Under the pieces are notes generated by a model. It had not been told where the DNA came from, did not search any database, and was given only the letters and a program-made list of their open reading frames with translations. Shown one piece after another: positions 1 through 11,828 of a stretch of DNA of 64,000 nt; position 1 is the first letter of the stretch; the number at the start of each line of letters is the position of its first letter. Origin of the DNA: Merluccius polli (Eukaryota; Chordata; Actinopteri; Gadiformes; Merlucciidae); contig JAOPHQ010002842.1 in assembly GCA_030340625.1 (NCBI GenBank), positions 747,501 through 811,500 of the forward strand. Direction: 5' to 3'. The position numbers and the translations under genes were made by a program.

Positions 1-43
1 GACACTACAAGTTGTAGTCCAGCTAACTGACCACCGTTAAAAA

Positions 44-268
44 ATGACGCAAAAAAGGATTTCAGACTTTTTTGGGAAGCCTCAACAAAATAAAAAGAGA
101 TGCATCAGAGAGTTGGAAGAGGCAGACTCGCAGCCCAGTCTGATCACCCCTGAAACGACCAAAACAGCACTCCCAGACTGTGATGACCGGGACCGGCAGT
201 GTGTTGACAGGAGCTGTGTGCCTTTAATTCAAACTACGCGCTTGTATATATTTTTTTTATCAATGTAG
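44..268 (+). pseudogene. Short ORF with a PCNA-binding-type motif, probable hAT transposase N-terminus fragment
   Basis: The 74-codon ORF starts MTQKRISDFFGKP. QKRISDFF fits the PIP-box pattern Q-x-x-I-x-x-F-F, followed by basic residues (QQNKKR). Many fish hAT-derived (ZMYM/DUF4371-like) proteins begin with a similar K-x-x-D-F-F motif, from general knowledge. Residues after about 55 look like unrelated AT-rich sequence. No catalytic core follows, so this is a fragment, or the first exon of something cut by the repeat that begins near 300. Confidence 0.4.
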
Positions 269-299
269 CGAGTTGCGAGTTAAGTGCAGCGCAGACTGA

Positions 300-770
300 G
301 CATTTTTTTTCTCAGCACCCCCTGCTGAGAATATGTTCCCGCGGCTATGCCGGTAGCTGCAAAAAGCATAGTTAACTGTTAACAAGTGCATAGTTAACTT
401 ATAATAGATGAGCAATAAAGTATATTTTAATATCAATAAGCAAACAAAAGAAGATTAATAAAGGCATGGCAAAGACGTAATAGGTGGGTTATGGGTGTTT
501 GTAATGCTATTATGAACAATTATAAGATACTCATGAGGCTTTTATTAATGTTCTTAAGCATTTGCAAACTGTTAACAAGTTTCTCATAAGCGCTTATAAA
601 TGCGTTATAGCCTGCTATTAACTGTATTATAATGCCATTATTAACACTTATATAGGCTTATGAACACACAATAATGTTAATAAGCCTCTTGTAAGGACTT
701 ACAGGGGCCTTATTACCTATTAATTAATGGTTATTACAAGGACCTTAATATAAAGCGTTACCCATGTTTT
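300..770. repeat. AT-rich TE-like segment with many TTAAC/TTATAA motifs
   Basis: The stretch is built from GTTAACTGTTAAC, TTATAA and AATAAG motifs and ends in ATATAAAGCGTTACC, a terminus I associate with a common teleost non-autonomous DNA transposon. A small hairpin CTCAGCA-CCCCC-TGCTGAG sits at 314-332. A related TTAAC-rich stretch occurs at 39310-39480. Family assignment is not certain. Confidence 0.35.
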
Positions 771-1936
771 CAGTGTGACCACAATTGTAATAATTTATGT
801 GTTCACAAAATAATGGTGTATTGAAGAGTGGTTGAGGGGGACAAGAATGAAGGCGAGGAGAGATGGAAGCACCAAGAAGGGTGAGTTTCAAATAGAGGCA
901 TTGCAATAGATATACAAATGATTGGTCTGTTGAAAAAAAAAAATCAGTTTTCAGTTTTTACTCTTGTTAGGTCTGGATAGTGAGAACGACCTTTTAAAGA
1001 GAGGCAGTAGACATCTTCTTCCTCTAACACACAATACACATCTATGACAGGGTTAGTGTTCTCACTAATCTAGACCAGTAATTATGGTAATACAGCTACA
1101 TTTGTTTGTGTAAACAGTAAAAAAACTGTTGAAAGGAAAGGACCAAAGGATATCTTTGTGTGTTATGATTATTGCTACTGCAGTAAGTGTCAATGAATAG
1201 AAAAGTGGCAGAGACCCTTATGCTAGTCCTTACAGTTTTCAGTGTGACCACAATTGTAATCATTTCATTTTACCCCTTTTGTTCCTGCGAGGTGGAGATT
1301 GAGAGCACTGTGTGAAGAGGGGTGGGGGAGGAGGAAGCAAGAATCGGCAAATGTTTCCCATTATTCATAATCATTTTGTACGTTACTTTAAGTATGCATA
1401 TAGGGGGAAAAAAGAAAAAAACAGAATTTTCACATTTTTCACATTATTCATAATAATGTATTACTCTACTTTAAGTTGTCATATATTCAGATAAAGCAGC
1501 AATCTACAATCTTCTTTCATATTATTCATATTTATGTATTATTCTCCTTGAGATATTCATTTAGAAATAAGTTAAATCAACAATCTGCAATCTTTTCATA
1601 TTATTCATCATACTAATGTATTGCTTGAAGTATTCATATATAAGAAAAAGTAAATAAAAGAATATATGTATTTGAAAATACTATTGTTTTTCTGCTTTTG
1701 TGTTTTGTCCTTCCATTGGTATGAGTATCTTTATTAATCCCCCATGGGGATTAATAAAGATATGTAATCAAATCTATTCTTAACGGGCAGGTTGTTGAAC
1801 TAATATTTTACATTTACATTTGGTGTTTTGTTTTATTTATTTTTTATCAATGCAACTTACAAGTGAGACTGAAAATAAACCATTGAAACAATATTGGCGC
1901 AACTACAACATACATACATACATACATACATACATA
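771..1936. other. Intergenic or intronic stretch without a recognised gene
   Basis: Holds a 25-bp direct repeat (TTTTCAGTGTGACCACAATT and five further bases) near 768-792 and again near 1236-1260, and a 17-bp-arm palindrome at 1726-1762. Otherwise AT-rich sequence with repeated CATATTATTCAT motifs at 1440-1620. No coding exon seen. Confidence 0.6.
1726..1762. repeat. Perfect palindrome, 17-bp arms, 3-nt loop
   Basis: TATCTTTATTAATCCCC, then CAT, then GGGGATTAATAAAGATA. The arms are exact reverse complements. It could form a cruciform or RNA hairpin and may be a junction of two inverted repeat copies. Confidence 0.9.
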
Positions 1937-2042
1937 CAGGGACGTAGCACCCCAATGAGGGCCCCGGGACAGAGAATATTGTTGGGCCCCGAGCGATTGT
2001 TGAGCGGGGGGGGGGGGGGGGTGCTACCGCGCGATTGTTGAG

Positions 2043-2076
<34 letters not shown>

Positions 2077-2195
2077 TGCTGCTGCGCTGCGCGATTGTTG
2101 AGCGCGGGGGTGGGGGGGGGTAATGAGCGGGGCCCCCTCTCTGCCTTGGGCCCCCCCAAGACTGTCGCACTTTCCCCCGCAGTCCGTCGGCCCTG
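1937..2195. mobile_element. hAT-type MITE carrying poly-G runs, inserted in (CATA)n
   Basis: Begins CAGGGACGTAGC and ends GTCGGCCCTG, with CATACATA on both sides as an 8-bp target duplication (ambiguous because the site is a CATA repeat). The interior has three copies of GCGATTGTTGAGCG, each followed by a G run; the longest is 32 G at 2044-2075. The same motif appears inverted in the MITE at 8655-8823. Size and termini fit hAT. Confidence 0.7.
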
Positions 2196-2277
2196 CATAC
2201 ATACATACATACATACTGTACATACTGTACATACATACATACATACATACATACATACATACATACATACATACATG
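2196..2277. repeat. (CATA)n microsatellite
   Basis: The right half of a CATA array whose left half is 1908-1936; a MITE split it. Confidence 0.9.
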
Positions 2278-3694
2278 CAAAATATTTAACTGGTCTATTT
2301 AAGAATTGACTCCCTCTGGGTCACAACAAATCTGACTATCAGAACAGCTTTTTCCACCTACATTTTCACACAGAGGAGAGCCTTGCCCATGGACAAGTTT
2401 ATACTCCTAAACCAAGAGCCCTTTGAACTTAAATTCAGCCTTGCTGACTCTGTGGCCCTGGACACTGGTCACCTCCTTTAGATATGCATGCCCAGACACC
2501 GCTGTTGACGCGCGCACACACACGCATGCACACACCGCACACACACACATACGCATATACGCATACACACACCTACACATATACACACATATGCATACAC
2601 ACACACACACATTCATACGCACACAAACTAACACACACATGGAATCCGACACACAAATACACGTACACTCATGCTCACATTAAACATACATACAAACACA
2701 CACACATGCACAATAGTGCACACATTCTTATATAAGATGTGTGCTGCTGACAGATCATCTGAAACCCCACATAATGCTGCCCCCCCCCCCCCCCCCTACT
2801 TGTTTTCTTCTTTCTTTGTCTCTCATGTTCTTTTTTTTGCCTGTACCCTTCTGTCTGAACTCTTTGTAAACTAATTCTTTCCTTCTTTCTTTCTTTTCTG
2901 TCTTCGTTTTCTGTCCGCCTGCTTCCCGCCAATTTACTTCCCACCCCCCATAATTTCATTGTCAATCTTTTCCTGTCACTTACTCTTGCCTCTTATTGTC
3001 ACTCTTTCTACTTAGCTATCAATCTCCATTCCTTGCACTCGCACTCTCTCTCTCTGTCCTCCTCTGAAAGCCATCCAGTCCTACAGTTCATCTTCCTGCC
3101 TCTTTAGCATCTTCCCAGCTAGAAGTATCGGTCTCCAGCTGCCTTGCTGGGCAACCGCGCGCCCAGCACCAAATAGCGAGCAAATCACGGCTGACATTTT
3201 AAAAGGCTCCAGATCAAATGGCAGAGAAAGGGGCTGTGGGACATGTGGGGGGGGGGGGGAACCATTTGTTCAATTACTTCAGGGTCCCAGAAGACATGAT
3301 CACTTGTCCACGACTGGACCGAGTAAGAGGGCAGGTTAAATCATGCTGACGGTGGAAAGCCACGGGGCCATGACCAGACCACTGAGGCTCTAAAATGTGA
3401 TGGAGTGCGTCTTTCTGTGCGTTTGTATCTCAATGCTACGCACACACAGGGTTATTTATGTGTGATGTGTGTGCGTGCGTGTGTGCATACAAGCATGTGT
3501 TTGTTTGTGTGTGTATTCTGACTTGTCTCAATAATCGGAAATGCACTCAATATATCCATATATCCATATACTGTATATCCATATATATATATCCATATAT
3601 CTTTGTGTGCGTACCTGCCTGTGTGTATCTGTGTATCTCTGTGTGTGTGTGTGTGTGTGTGTGATTTGTTGACCATCCTCTCTCTCATCTTTAG
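2278..3694. other. Upstream intron with simple repeats
   Basis: CA-rich imperfect repeat at 2510-2720, C run at 2781-2796, G run at 3248-3260, imperfect GT and ATCCATAT repeats at 3460-3600, (GT)n at 3640-3662 just before exon 1. No cadherin-like exon could be found here. Confidence 0.7.
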
Positions 3695-3837
3695 GTATCG
3701 CACATTTGTGTCTGAGGATGCAGGCCCCAACACCCTGGTTGCCACGGTGCTGGCCAAAGACCCAGATGGGGACGGAATTATCTACTCCATAACAGCCGGC
3801 AATGAAGAGGGCAACTTTGTCATTGACAGTCAGAAAG
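3695..3837 (+). CDS. CadN: Cadherin exon 1 (in-window): first half of EC-a
   Basis: Reads from YRTFVSED through LAKDPDGDG to FVIDSQKG, the first beta strands of a cadherin repeat with the XED and DxD-type calcium ligands. Acceptor is CATCTTTAG ending at 3694 and donor is AAAG|GTGACG. The first base completes a codon begun upstream, so at least one earlier exon lies before the window or in a part I cannot recognise. It exits in phase 1, matching exon 2. A (GT)n tract ends about 30 nt before the exon and supplies much of the polypyrimidine-side context. The reading frame is open well upstream of the acceptor, but that part is repeat-derived. Confidence 0.85.
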
Positions 3838-4297
3838 GTGACGCGTCTTAATTACCTTAGTCTTCACATTCACATCTCATTGTAATTCACAAAGTTTGCC
3901 CTAAAAGCAAACATGGTTTCCTCTAATATAATGGTGCCATACAATTTTATGATTAAAATGCCCTCTGCACTCAAAGTCAATTTGGAAGGATTGAATTTAG
4001 AGAGCTAGAGTTTAGAAACAATATTACAAGTCATTTCACTATGCTGCGGTTTTATAGTGTTGGGGGTCATACATTACAGCAAGGGACAGTGTTTGTGCTT
4101 TTTTGACACTGCGTTTATTGTCTTTGCGAGGCGTACAGATAAATGTTGCCCTGCACTCATGGCTCGAGGCGTTGGTGTCTACACAGTTTATATATTTTTT
4201 ATTTACCCTTTGATCCAAAACAAGTGGCACATTGGTTTGTGTGTGTGTGTGTGTGTGTGGCTGTGAGTCAGGGTGTGCGTACAAGTGTGTGTGCATG

Positions 4298-4343
<46 letters not shown>

Positions 4344-4670
4344 CGTGCCTGTATGTCTTCATGCGTGCACTAGGACAGAATCCACTAAGGACCCTGCCGT
4401 GGTATGAGGAGTGTCTGGCTCATTGAGTAGCTGTGGCATAGGCTCACGTTGCATTAGTAAACAAGGCTGACATTTAGGCTGAAAGGATTACAGTGCACAT
4501 CCCACCATTGACTTAACACAGACGGTGTGGTGCAGTGCTGTTTCTGTCACGCTGTGCCATTAGCTAGCTGAGGACCACTCTCTGCCCCCCCCCCCCCCCC
4601 CCAAACACACACACACACACACGCACACAGTTGTCGAGATCACAAGTGTGTTCAGATATGAGAGAATAAG

Positions 4671-4711
<41 letters not shown>

Positions 4712-5599
4712 TTCTGGCTTCTGCATGAATAAGCACATGCCGTGCAGCCTTTTTAATCAGAAAAGAGAAATAAAGACGGAGAGCAACATAGCGGCAGCGT
4801 ATAACAAAAACAAAGTCCTGCCCACATTCTCACTTCAATGGGCTCGCTAACATCACAGGCTACAGCAACTCATCCTGCGAGAAAACCTCTTGATGTTTGT
4901 GTGTGCGTGTGCTGTGTCTGTTGATGGGAAGAAGATGTCGACTCAGAGCCCCGTCTGCTTTTATCCCAGCTTTTATCTCGGGTCTTGCATCCTAAAAAAC
5001 AACACAGGGAATAGGGCTGAACGGAGCAAAGGCTAATAGGCGTCTGCTGAGTCAGGTTAACTTCTAAGGCCAGTAGTCACCTACAAGGAATCTCGGTGGG
5101 TCCTCCTCCCAACCGGTGCCGGTCCCACAGGGAGCGCCTGGAGAGGGAGAAGAGCCTATTCTACTTTCTGTCATTAGATTAGAAACGTGACAAAGCCACT
5201 CAGGAAAATCACCACTGTGAAATTGGTTTTGAGGATTTATTCTGCATTTCTGATGTGTGTGTGTGTTTTTTTTTGTTTGTTTTGAGGAGGACATAGTAAC
5301 CCCCCCCGTAGTACACTATCTTTGTGTAAATGCAAGAAAACACGACCAAAAAAAGAAACGACAGAAGTAGAACAAGAAAACTACAATCTTCCAGCTCTTT
5401 TTTATTTATATACAGTATAGACAAAAAAAAACAAAAAAAAAAACACCTCCCCTTGCTAACGCTCCTGCTTCTCCATACTCCACCGCCATCAAGTTAAAAT
5501 GCCTTTCTCCACAGATGGACATGGTCATCCCGCAGATGTAGGAGGCTCTGGGGCCCATTGGTAATGGTGGTTTATTCCCCCCCCCCTTCCGTATCGCAG
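3838..5599. other. Intron 1: simple repeats, nothing coding recognised
   Basis: (GT)n at 4239-4258 and 4303-4336, C run then (CA)n at 4586-4628, (CT)n at 4673-4707. The remaining sequence has no exon or element I can name. Confidence 0.7.
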
Positions 5600-5772
5600 G
5601 CTTGATCCGTCTTCGCTCCACACCTCTGCCGAGGCTCCAGGGTCTAGAGTACGTCCTGAATGTAACGGCCACCGACGACAACGCTTCCAGGGGACCGCAG
5701 CCGCTGTCCTCCACCGCCCGCGTCGTCGTTGGGGTCGATGATGTCAACAACAACAAACCCATATTCGACATG
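5600..5772 (+). CDS. CadN: Cadherin exon 2: second half of EC-a
   Basis: Encodes LEYVLNVTATDDN and ends with VDDVNNNKPIFDM, a slightly altered form of the DxNDN calcium linker (NNN for NDN). Acceptor is CGTATCGCAG after a C-rich run; donor is ATG|GTAAGG. Phase enters with two bases and leaves in phase 0. Together with exon 1 it completes one cadherin repeat of about 105 residues. Confidence 0.88.
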
Positions 5773-6638
5773 GTAAGGGACAGATGCTGAGATATATATC
5801 TCTGAGTGCTGCTGAATCCAATTTCTACAAAATATAAATAAATACATAAACAACTGGACAGGGTGCAGAGTAGCTCTTGAATCGTAAAAACGAGTCTGGC
5901 AGGAATGTGTTTCATATTTACCTGTGGTGGTCGTCAAAGTGAATAATAGGATATAGTGCAGCACAACAAAGTCAGCTCTCACTTCAAAACAACAGCTCAA
6001 GACAACCGCGAGTGGAGACGTCAGTTAATATAATGAGATGATGAGATGAGAAGAGAGGTCAGCATTGATATAAAAGGTCATTAGTAGTAAGTCGAAGACA
6101 AAAAACAGACAGACAGACAGACAGAGTTACCACATTCTCTCTCTTATTTGTCCTCTGGTGGATTTGATTTTATTCTCCTAGTTTCCTTTCCTCCTTTCCT
6201 TCCTTCTTTTCCCATGAGTTCTGATTAGGCTGCACACACACCGTCTAACTCCAGGCACTCCATTGGGATTCACAATAATTTATATTGAAAAAATAAAAGT
6301 GCAATATCAACACAAATTACTATATATATACCTACTATACCTGTTTAATTCACTTCATCCATAATTAGGAATGACCTGAACTTTAGCAGAAGTGGGCGTT
6401 CTTTTGGCATGCGAATTTGAACGGAAGAGGCTTTACTGCGGCGGGCTAGATCTGTGGGTAACATAATATGTGTGTAAATATCAAGCCATGCCTCAGAACT
6501 GTCTTTCTGGGCCAACGTGACCTTATGCTTGACATTACACGAGTCTGTGAATAATTACCTACGGGCTATATTGTCATCACACAACTATAAATGACTCCTT
6601 CGCTAGCTTTACCTTATCTCATACTGTGTGTACGTGTG

Positions 6639-6715
<77 letters not shown>

Positions 6716-6716
6716 G

Positions 6717-6750
<34 letters not shown>

Positions 6751-7480
6751 ATCTCACTTTTATGTCAGTTTTATGTTCTCCTGTTTGATATTTCGCGTTC
6801 TCTCCGTCGGTCTCTCTGAGTGAGTTGTGAGCTTGTGTATGTGATAACCAACAACATATTTTTAAAAAGCTCCAGGGACAAGCTCGCTCTCAGGTCTCTG
6901 AGGCACCGTGTACATCAGGGAGATAAACAGTCGGACTGCTGCTTCAAAAGAAAGCAATCCACACCTTCTCCACCTTTTCACAAATGTGAGCTTTGTATAG
7001 GTGGCACAGGTGGATTCATTTGTTTGTGCATGCTAGACCTTTGTGTTTTCCCCTGCTTTGTGATCTCTGGTATTTTGTTGTTGCAACATATTTTCAAGTC
7101 ATACCCTTATTAGGTGTGTGCAGCTTTACTGCACAACTGCTATCTATCATACTTATTATTTGAATCTTTATTAGGTGTGCAGCTTTAGCTGCACAACTCC
7201 TATAATCTGTAATACTAATTATTTGTATTTGTATTACTCTTCTCAAATTTCCCTACTCAACTCCTCCTTCATACTTTATTGCCAGAACTCAAATTCAAAC
7301 TTTATATACTACCTTACTATTCACACTTTTATGGAATGACTCAAAACCTATGCTATTTATACTTTTAATTATTAACTCTTAACTCCTACATACACACATG
7401 GGATTTGTCTGTGTTCTAGAATTGTTAGTGTACAAAATGTATAAATACTTTTTTTTTTTTTTTAGAATATTAGACTTTTA
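5773..7480. other. Intron 2, left part: mostly unique sequence with (TA)n
   Basis: A pure (TA)n tract lies at about 6651-6708, followed by (CT)n at 6722-6742. TTATTAGGTGTG and GCAGCTTTA(C/G)TGCACAAC recur at 7108-7136 and 7170-7197, a short direct repeat. No exon recognised. Confidence 0.65.
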
Positions 7481-7484
7481 AACC

Positions 7485-8035
7485 AAGAACACCCTAGCAA
7501 CCACCGAGAACACCCAAGCAACCACCCAGAACACCCTAGCAACCACCTAGAACACCATAGAAACCACCTTGAACACCCTCGCAACCCCCGAGAACACCCT
7601 AGCAACCACCTAGAACACCATAGAAACAACCTCGAACACCCAAGCTACTACCCAGAACACCCTAGCAACCACCTAGAACACCATAGAAACCACCTCGAAC
7701 ACCCTCGCAACCACCAAGAACATAATATAAACCACCTGGAGCATCATAGCAACCACCTAGAACACCCTAGCAACCACCGAGAACATAATATAAACCACCT
7801 GGAGCATCATAGAAACCACCCAGAACACCCTAGCAACTACCGAGAACATAATATAAACCACCTGGAGCATCATAGAAACCACCCAGAACACCCTAGCAAC
7901 TACCGAGAACATAATATAAACCACCTGGAGCATCATAGCAATCACCTAGAACACCCTAGCAACCACCCAGAACACCCTAGCAACTACCCAGAACACCCTA
8001 GCAACCACCTAGAACACCATAGAAACCACCTAGAA
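7485..8035. repeat. 21-bp minisatellite, left block
   Basis: Unit of the type GAACACCCTAGCAACCACCT plus one base, about 26 copies. From 7779 to 7940 three units form a 63-bp higher-order repeat (CATAATATAAACCACCTGGA type) present three times. The array resumes at 9002 after a hAT insertion. Confidence 0.95.
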
Positions 8036-8373
8036 CAGGGGTTTGGAACCTATGGCTCGCGAGCCACATGTGGCTCTTTTGCCGACGGCCGGGGCTCTCG
8101 GACGAAATTAGAAAAAAATGTAATCAAGGAATCAGACTGTCTACCCTAATATAATGCTAAAATAACAGTCAATACTAGGGGAGAGCTGTGTCGATTGAAA
8201 CACGTCATTACATTCGGAGAAAACCGTATTTTTTTTAATCAACCCGACTCTCCCAACACGCACACACGCACGCACGCACGCACGCTGGCCCTATATGACA
8301 AGGCTTCGTGGCAGTTACAGTCTATCTGAGTAATGCGCGGGATGCACGTAACACACCCCGGTCCGAAGACCGT

Positions 8374-8410
<37 letters not shown>

Positions 8411-8536
8411 CGCGATCGTAACACACCGCCTCCGGTTGGGCCAAATTACTTTATTTTTAATTTTTATGACAGTCCTGGGCCGGCCCAAAGATGTGCGTCG
8501 GCCCCGATGGCCAGTCCACCCCTGGCGCTAATCAAA

Positions 8537-8727
8537 ATGTTAAAAAGGAAAAAGCCCGTAACTTTCAGCCCGATTGGACAGATTGCGTTCGTGGAAAGAG
8601 CTGGAAGTGCGATCTGTCTGTTATGTAATGAGAAAATTGCGTCCATGAAACGATCAGTGGCGTAACTATCGACGGTACAACCGGGGCCCAGGGGGAGAGC
8701 CCCCCCCCCCGGGCAACAATCGCGCAG

Positions 8728-8758
<31 letters not shown>

Positions 8759-8891
8759 AACAACCGCGGGGGCACAAAAAAAATATTTGCACCGGGGCCT
8801 ATCATCATGTTGTTACGCCAGTGGAAACGATGCAATGTTAACCGCCACTTCGACACTCACCATGCACAATTTGCAGCAACATATCCTATGT
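8537..8891 (+). pseudogene. BED-type zinc finger fragment of a hAT transposase, split by a MITE
   Basis: The first part reads IAFVERAGSAICLLCNEKIA with C-x2-C; the second, after the nested MITE, reads NVNRHFDTHHAQFAATYPM with H-x3-H. Removing the MITE and one target copy puts both parts in one frame. The pattern matches N-termini of GTF2IRD2/ZBED-like hAT transposases. No DDE core follows. Confidence 0.75.
8655..8823. mobile_element. Nested 169-bp hAT MITE with poly-C runs
   Basis: Termini CAGTGGCGTAAC and GTTACGCCAGTG (11 of 12 positions paired). GAAACGAT occurs at 8647-8654 and 8824-8831, an exact 8-bp target duplication that interrupts the zinc-finger ORF. Contains C runs and GGCAACAATCGCGC, the reverse complement of the motif in the MITE at 1937. 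Confidence 0.95.
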
Positions 8892-9001
8892 AAGTTAAAT
8901 ATCCAAACTTTTGCTTGTAACCGTCTTTATGTGGCTCTTCTGAGATTTTTTTTTTTTTTTTTGTAAAAGTGGCTCAAGGCAAAAAAGGTTCCCGACCCCT
9001 G

Positions 9002-9420
9002 ACCTAGAACATCAAAGCAATCACCCAGAATACCCTAACAACCACCTAGAACACCATAGCAACCACCTAGAATACCCTAGCAACCACCCAGTACACCTTA
9101 GCAACCACCCATAATACCCTAGCAACCACGTAGAACACCCTAGCAACCACCTAGAATAGCCTAGCAACCACCTAGAACACCGTAGCAACCAATTTGAACA
9201 CCCAAGCAACCACCTAGAACACCATATAAACCATCTACAACAACCTAGCAACCACCCAGATCACCCTAGGAATCACCTAGAACACCCTATCAACCATCTA
9301 TAACACCATAGAAACAATCTACAACACCCTAGCAACCACCCAGAACACCATAGCAACCACCAAGAACATATATCAACCGAATAGAAACACCATAGCAAGC
9401 CCCCAGAATACCCTACAATC
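9002..9420. repeat. 21-bp minisatellite, right block
   Basis: Continues the CACCCTAGCAACCACCTAGAA unit interrupted by the hAT element; units here are more diverged toward the right edge. Confidence 0.93.
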
Positions 9421-11600
9421 CAGTCATACTCCAGATCATTATTATTATTTGTATTGTTGTTATTATTATTATTCCCAAACTTTTATACTTTTATATCAAA
9501 ATCTGTAAACTGTCACTACTCCCACAATATTTAGACCCCATTGATATAGTATAGCTCCTCTCTGTGATTTTTTAAGCAATGTTGTTTATACTTTTTACAA
9601 TAAATAACTTTAAATGTTCTCCGCATACACATTTTGAAATCTAAAAATCACCTTTATCTATGGCCTTATTCCTTATGCTGCTCTCTTCACCCAGTCTCTA
9701 TTTAAAAAAGCCTTAGGAAATAAAGGACGTTAGAGGAACATTAACGAGAATGTGAAAAAAGGCATTTAGAGTGTAGCTGTCTCGCCACTGATATGCAACG
9801 TATTTCCAAGGGGGGATCGGTTGTTGTGCTCGCCCACAAGAACTTTGGCCATGCAATCAAAATATAGGTGATTGGGTTTTTTAAGGAAGTTCCATTGATT
9901 TTAAATATACGTGTAAATATAAATGTTTAAATATGATTTGTTGTTAGCAAATGAGCATGATTTGTTTAAAAGGTATACAGAACATGATGTGAAAATTAAA
10001 GGGAAAAAGGTCAAGCTTGTCTTGTCCTTAAATGAATAAGCTCAGTTGATACTCGGTGCTTGCGCCCGGGGCATGCTGGGACTCTGTCCCGCCCACCCCA
10101 AAACGCTACAGTTGAGTACACATTTAAAGAAATATTAAATTCAGAGTGGATCTTACTTTGAAATGTGACATTTAAATAATTAAATCATTGTTGCAGGTGT
10201 GATACGATGTGGAGCGGAGAGATGATATTTATGACATGTATTGGTTGAAATGTTAAATAAACCCCCTGTTTCAGGTCTAATTTGAACGCATTGAAAACGA
10301 TGAGAGTTTTTTTAGAAGAAGGCGGAGGTGTTATCCCCATAGTTACGACCCACGGCAATTTTGTGAAGCTAGTACGCGTCATTGACTATGAGTGGTCTAT
10401 TGAGCGATGCTGTATATGAAATGTGCCACATACCGTGGCATTATACTACAAGTGTTTGAGAAGCTTAACCCTCACAGCCATCAACATGAACTGCATTGAA
10501 CTCCACACATCCACACACACTGTGGCGTTAGCATACCCTCTCGGCATCTGCGTAAAGACCGGTACCTGAGTTCGGAGAAGAAAATAATGTTAAAAAACTG
10601 GTTGGCGGAGACAGGAAACCATTTTTTTCTGCATTACATTTAGGTAACATTGACAAAATAGCATAGATTGCTATGTTTAAAATCATAGAAGACATACTAA
10701 CATGTTTAAAACAACTTTCACTTTCACACTTTCACTTTAAGCGTGTCATTGTAATATAAAGTTAACATCTCAAATTTTCAACAGGGGGCAAGACAAGATA
10801 TTGATTAGATTTGCAATTATTAATAATTGACCAAAACATCGTTGGTAAAATAGTTAAATAATATAACTAAATAAGGTAACAACTTTTTCCTTGGGTGGAT
10901 GGCACAGCTTGTTGGTAAAAAAAGAAAAAAACGGTTGGCTCACTACAAAGAGGAGGTGCTGTGGCGATAAAATGTAAACATGTGTCTCTCAGGACAACAA
11001 AAGCAAGCTTGCAAAACAAAGTCCATCTCTCTCTGATGATGGTTAACTGTGGGTTTCGTCAGAGTGCTCTTGTCACAAGTCCTATAAAAACGGTTAGCAT
11101 GCAGTCTCTTGACACCTTTCATAGCGCATTCCCCAATTATGTCTTGAGAACACAGTGGTGCGGCACTTCAGAGACACTTATGTTAAGTTAGGACAACACG
11201 GAGCCAGACGAAATGTTGCAGAGAAAACAAAAGGACACAATTGAATAAGGCTATTTGTTGCAATACAATACAATCCAGTCATACTCAAGTTTTCTGTGAT
11301 CTGTTTTTCGGCTCTCTCAGTGGAGTGCAGTGTGTCAGAGCCAGCCAACTCATCCATCATCCTGCTGTGTCTGAGGAAAGCAACGCAGTGGACTGTAGTA
11401 GGCCTATGGAGCAAGTCATATTACTCATGGAGGGAAATCATTGGAAAACAAGCAGCGGTGGCCGATCAAGGTCCCCTTTTTTATGATAAGCACACAAGGC
11501 AGGAAAGATGAATGCATTCTAATGTAGTTTGCCTTCCTTTTGCCCGAGCCAGGAATGTTAAGGATGTTAACCTGTGTTGGTTGTCATAATACTGAGACGT
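9421..11600. other. Intron 2, right part: no recognised feature
   Basis: Mainly unique AT-rich sequence. Short ORFs near 10961-11191 and 11178-11511 show no family resemblance. A (TA)n run at 11622-11647 and CCCCACC-rich tract at 11740-11828 lead into exon 3. Confidence 0.55.
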
Positions 11601-11828
11601 ATGAGTTCATATGTGCGCACCATATATATATATATATATATATATATACATGGTCTATAAATTGTTATGATGGCTTCTGCAGTTGCAGCCAGAAACATAA
11701 CACCCACTCCTCATCGTTCTCTCCACTCGGCCCCTCCAACCCCACCACCCTACTCCCCCCACCCCACCCACCATCTCCCCCCACCCCACCCACCATCTCC
11801 CCCGCCCACTCACCCTCCACCCCTCCAG

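Larger units (their letters stand above)
8036..9001. mobile_element. hAT element with perfect 8-bp target duplication
   Basis: Begins CAGGGGTTTGGAACC and ends GGTTCCCGACCCCTG; the ends are inverted repeats. ACCTAGAA stands at 8028-8035 and again at 9002-9009, an exact 8-bp duplication of the minisatellite target. Inside are a transposase zinc-finger fragment, a 35-G run at 8376-8410, a fragment related to the MITE at 50870 (ending near 8525), and a nested MITE. It lacks a catalytic domain, so it is non-autonomous. Confidence 0.93.

Noticed and set aside
1857..2289. ORFs of 80-140 codons over CATA and poly-G repeats
   Set aside because: Translations of simple repeats (YVCM, polyproline, polyglycine) with no conserved content.
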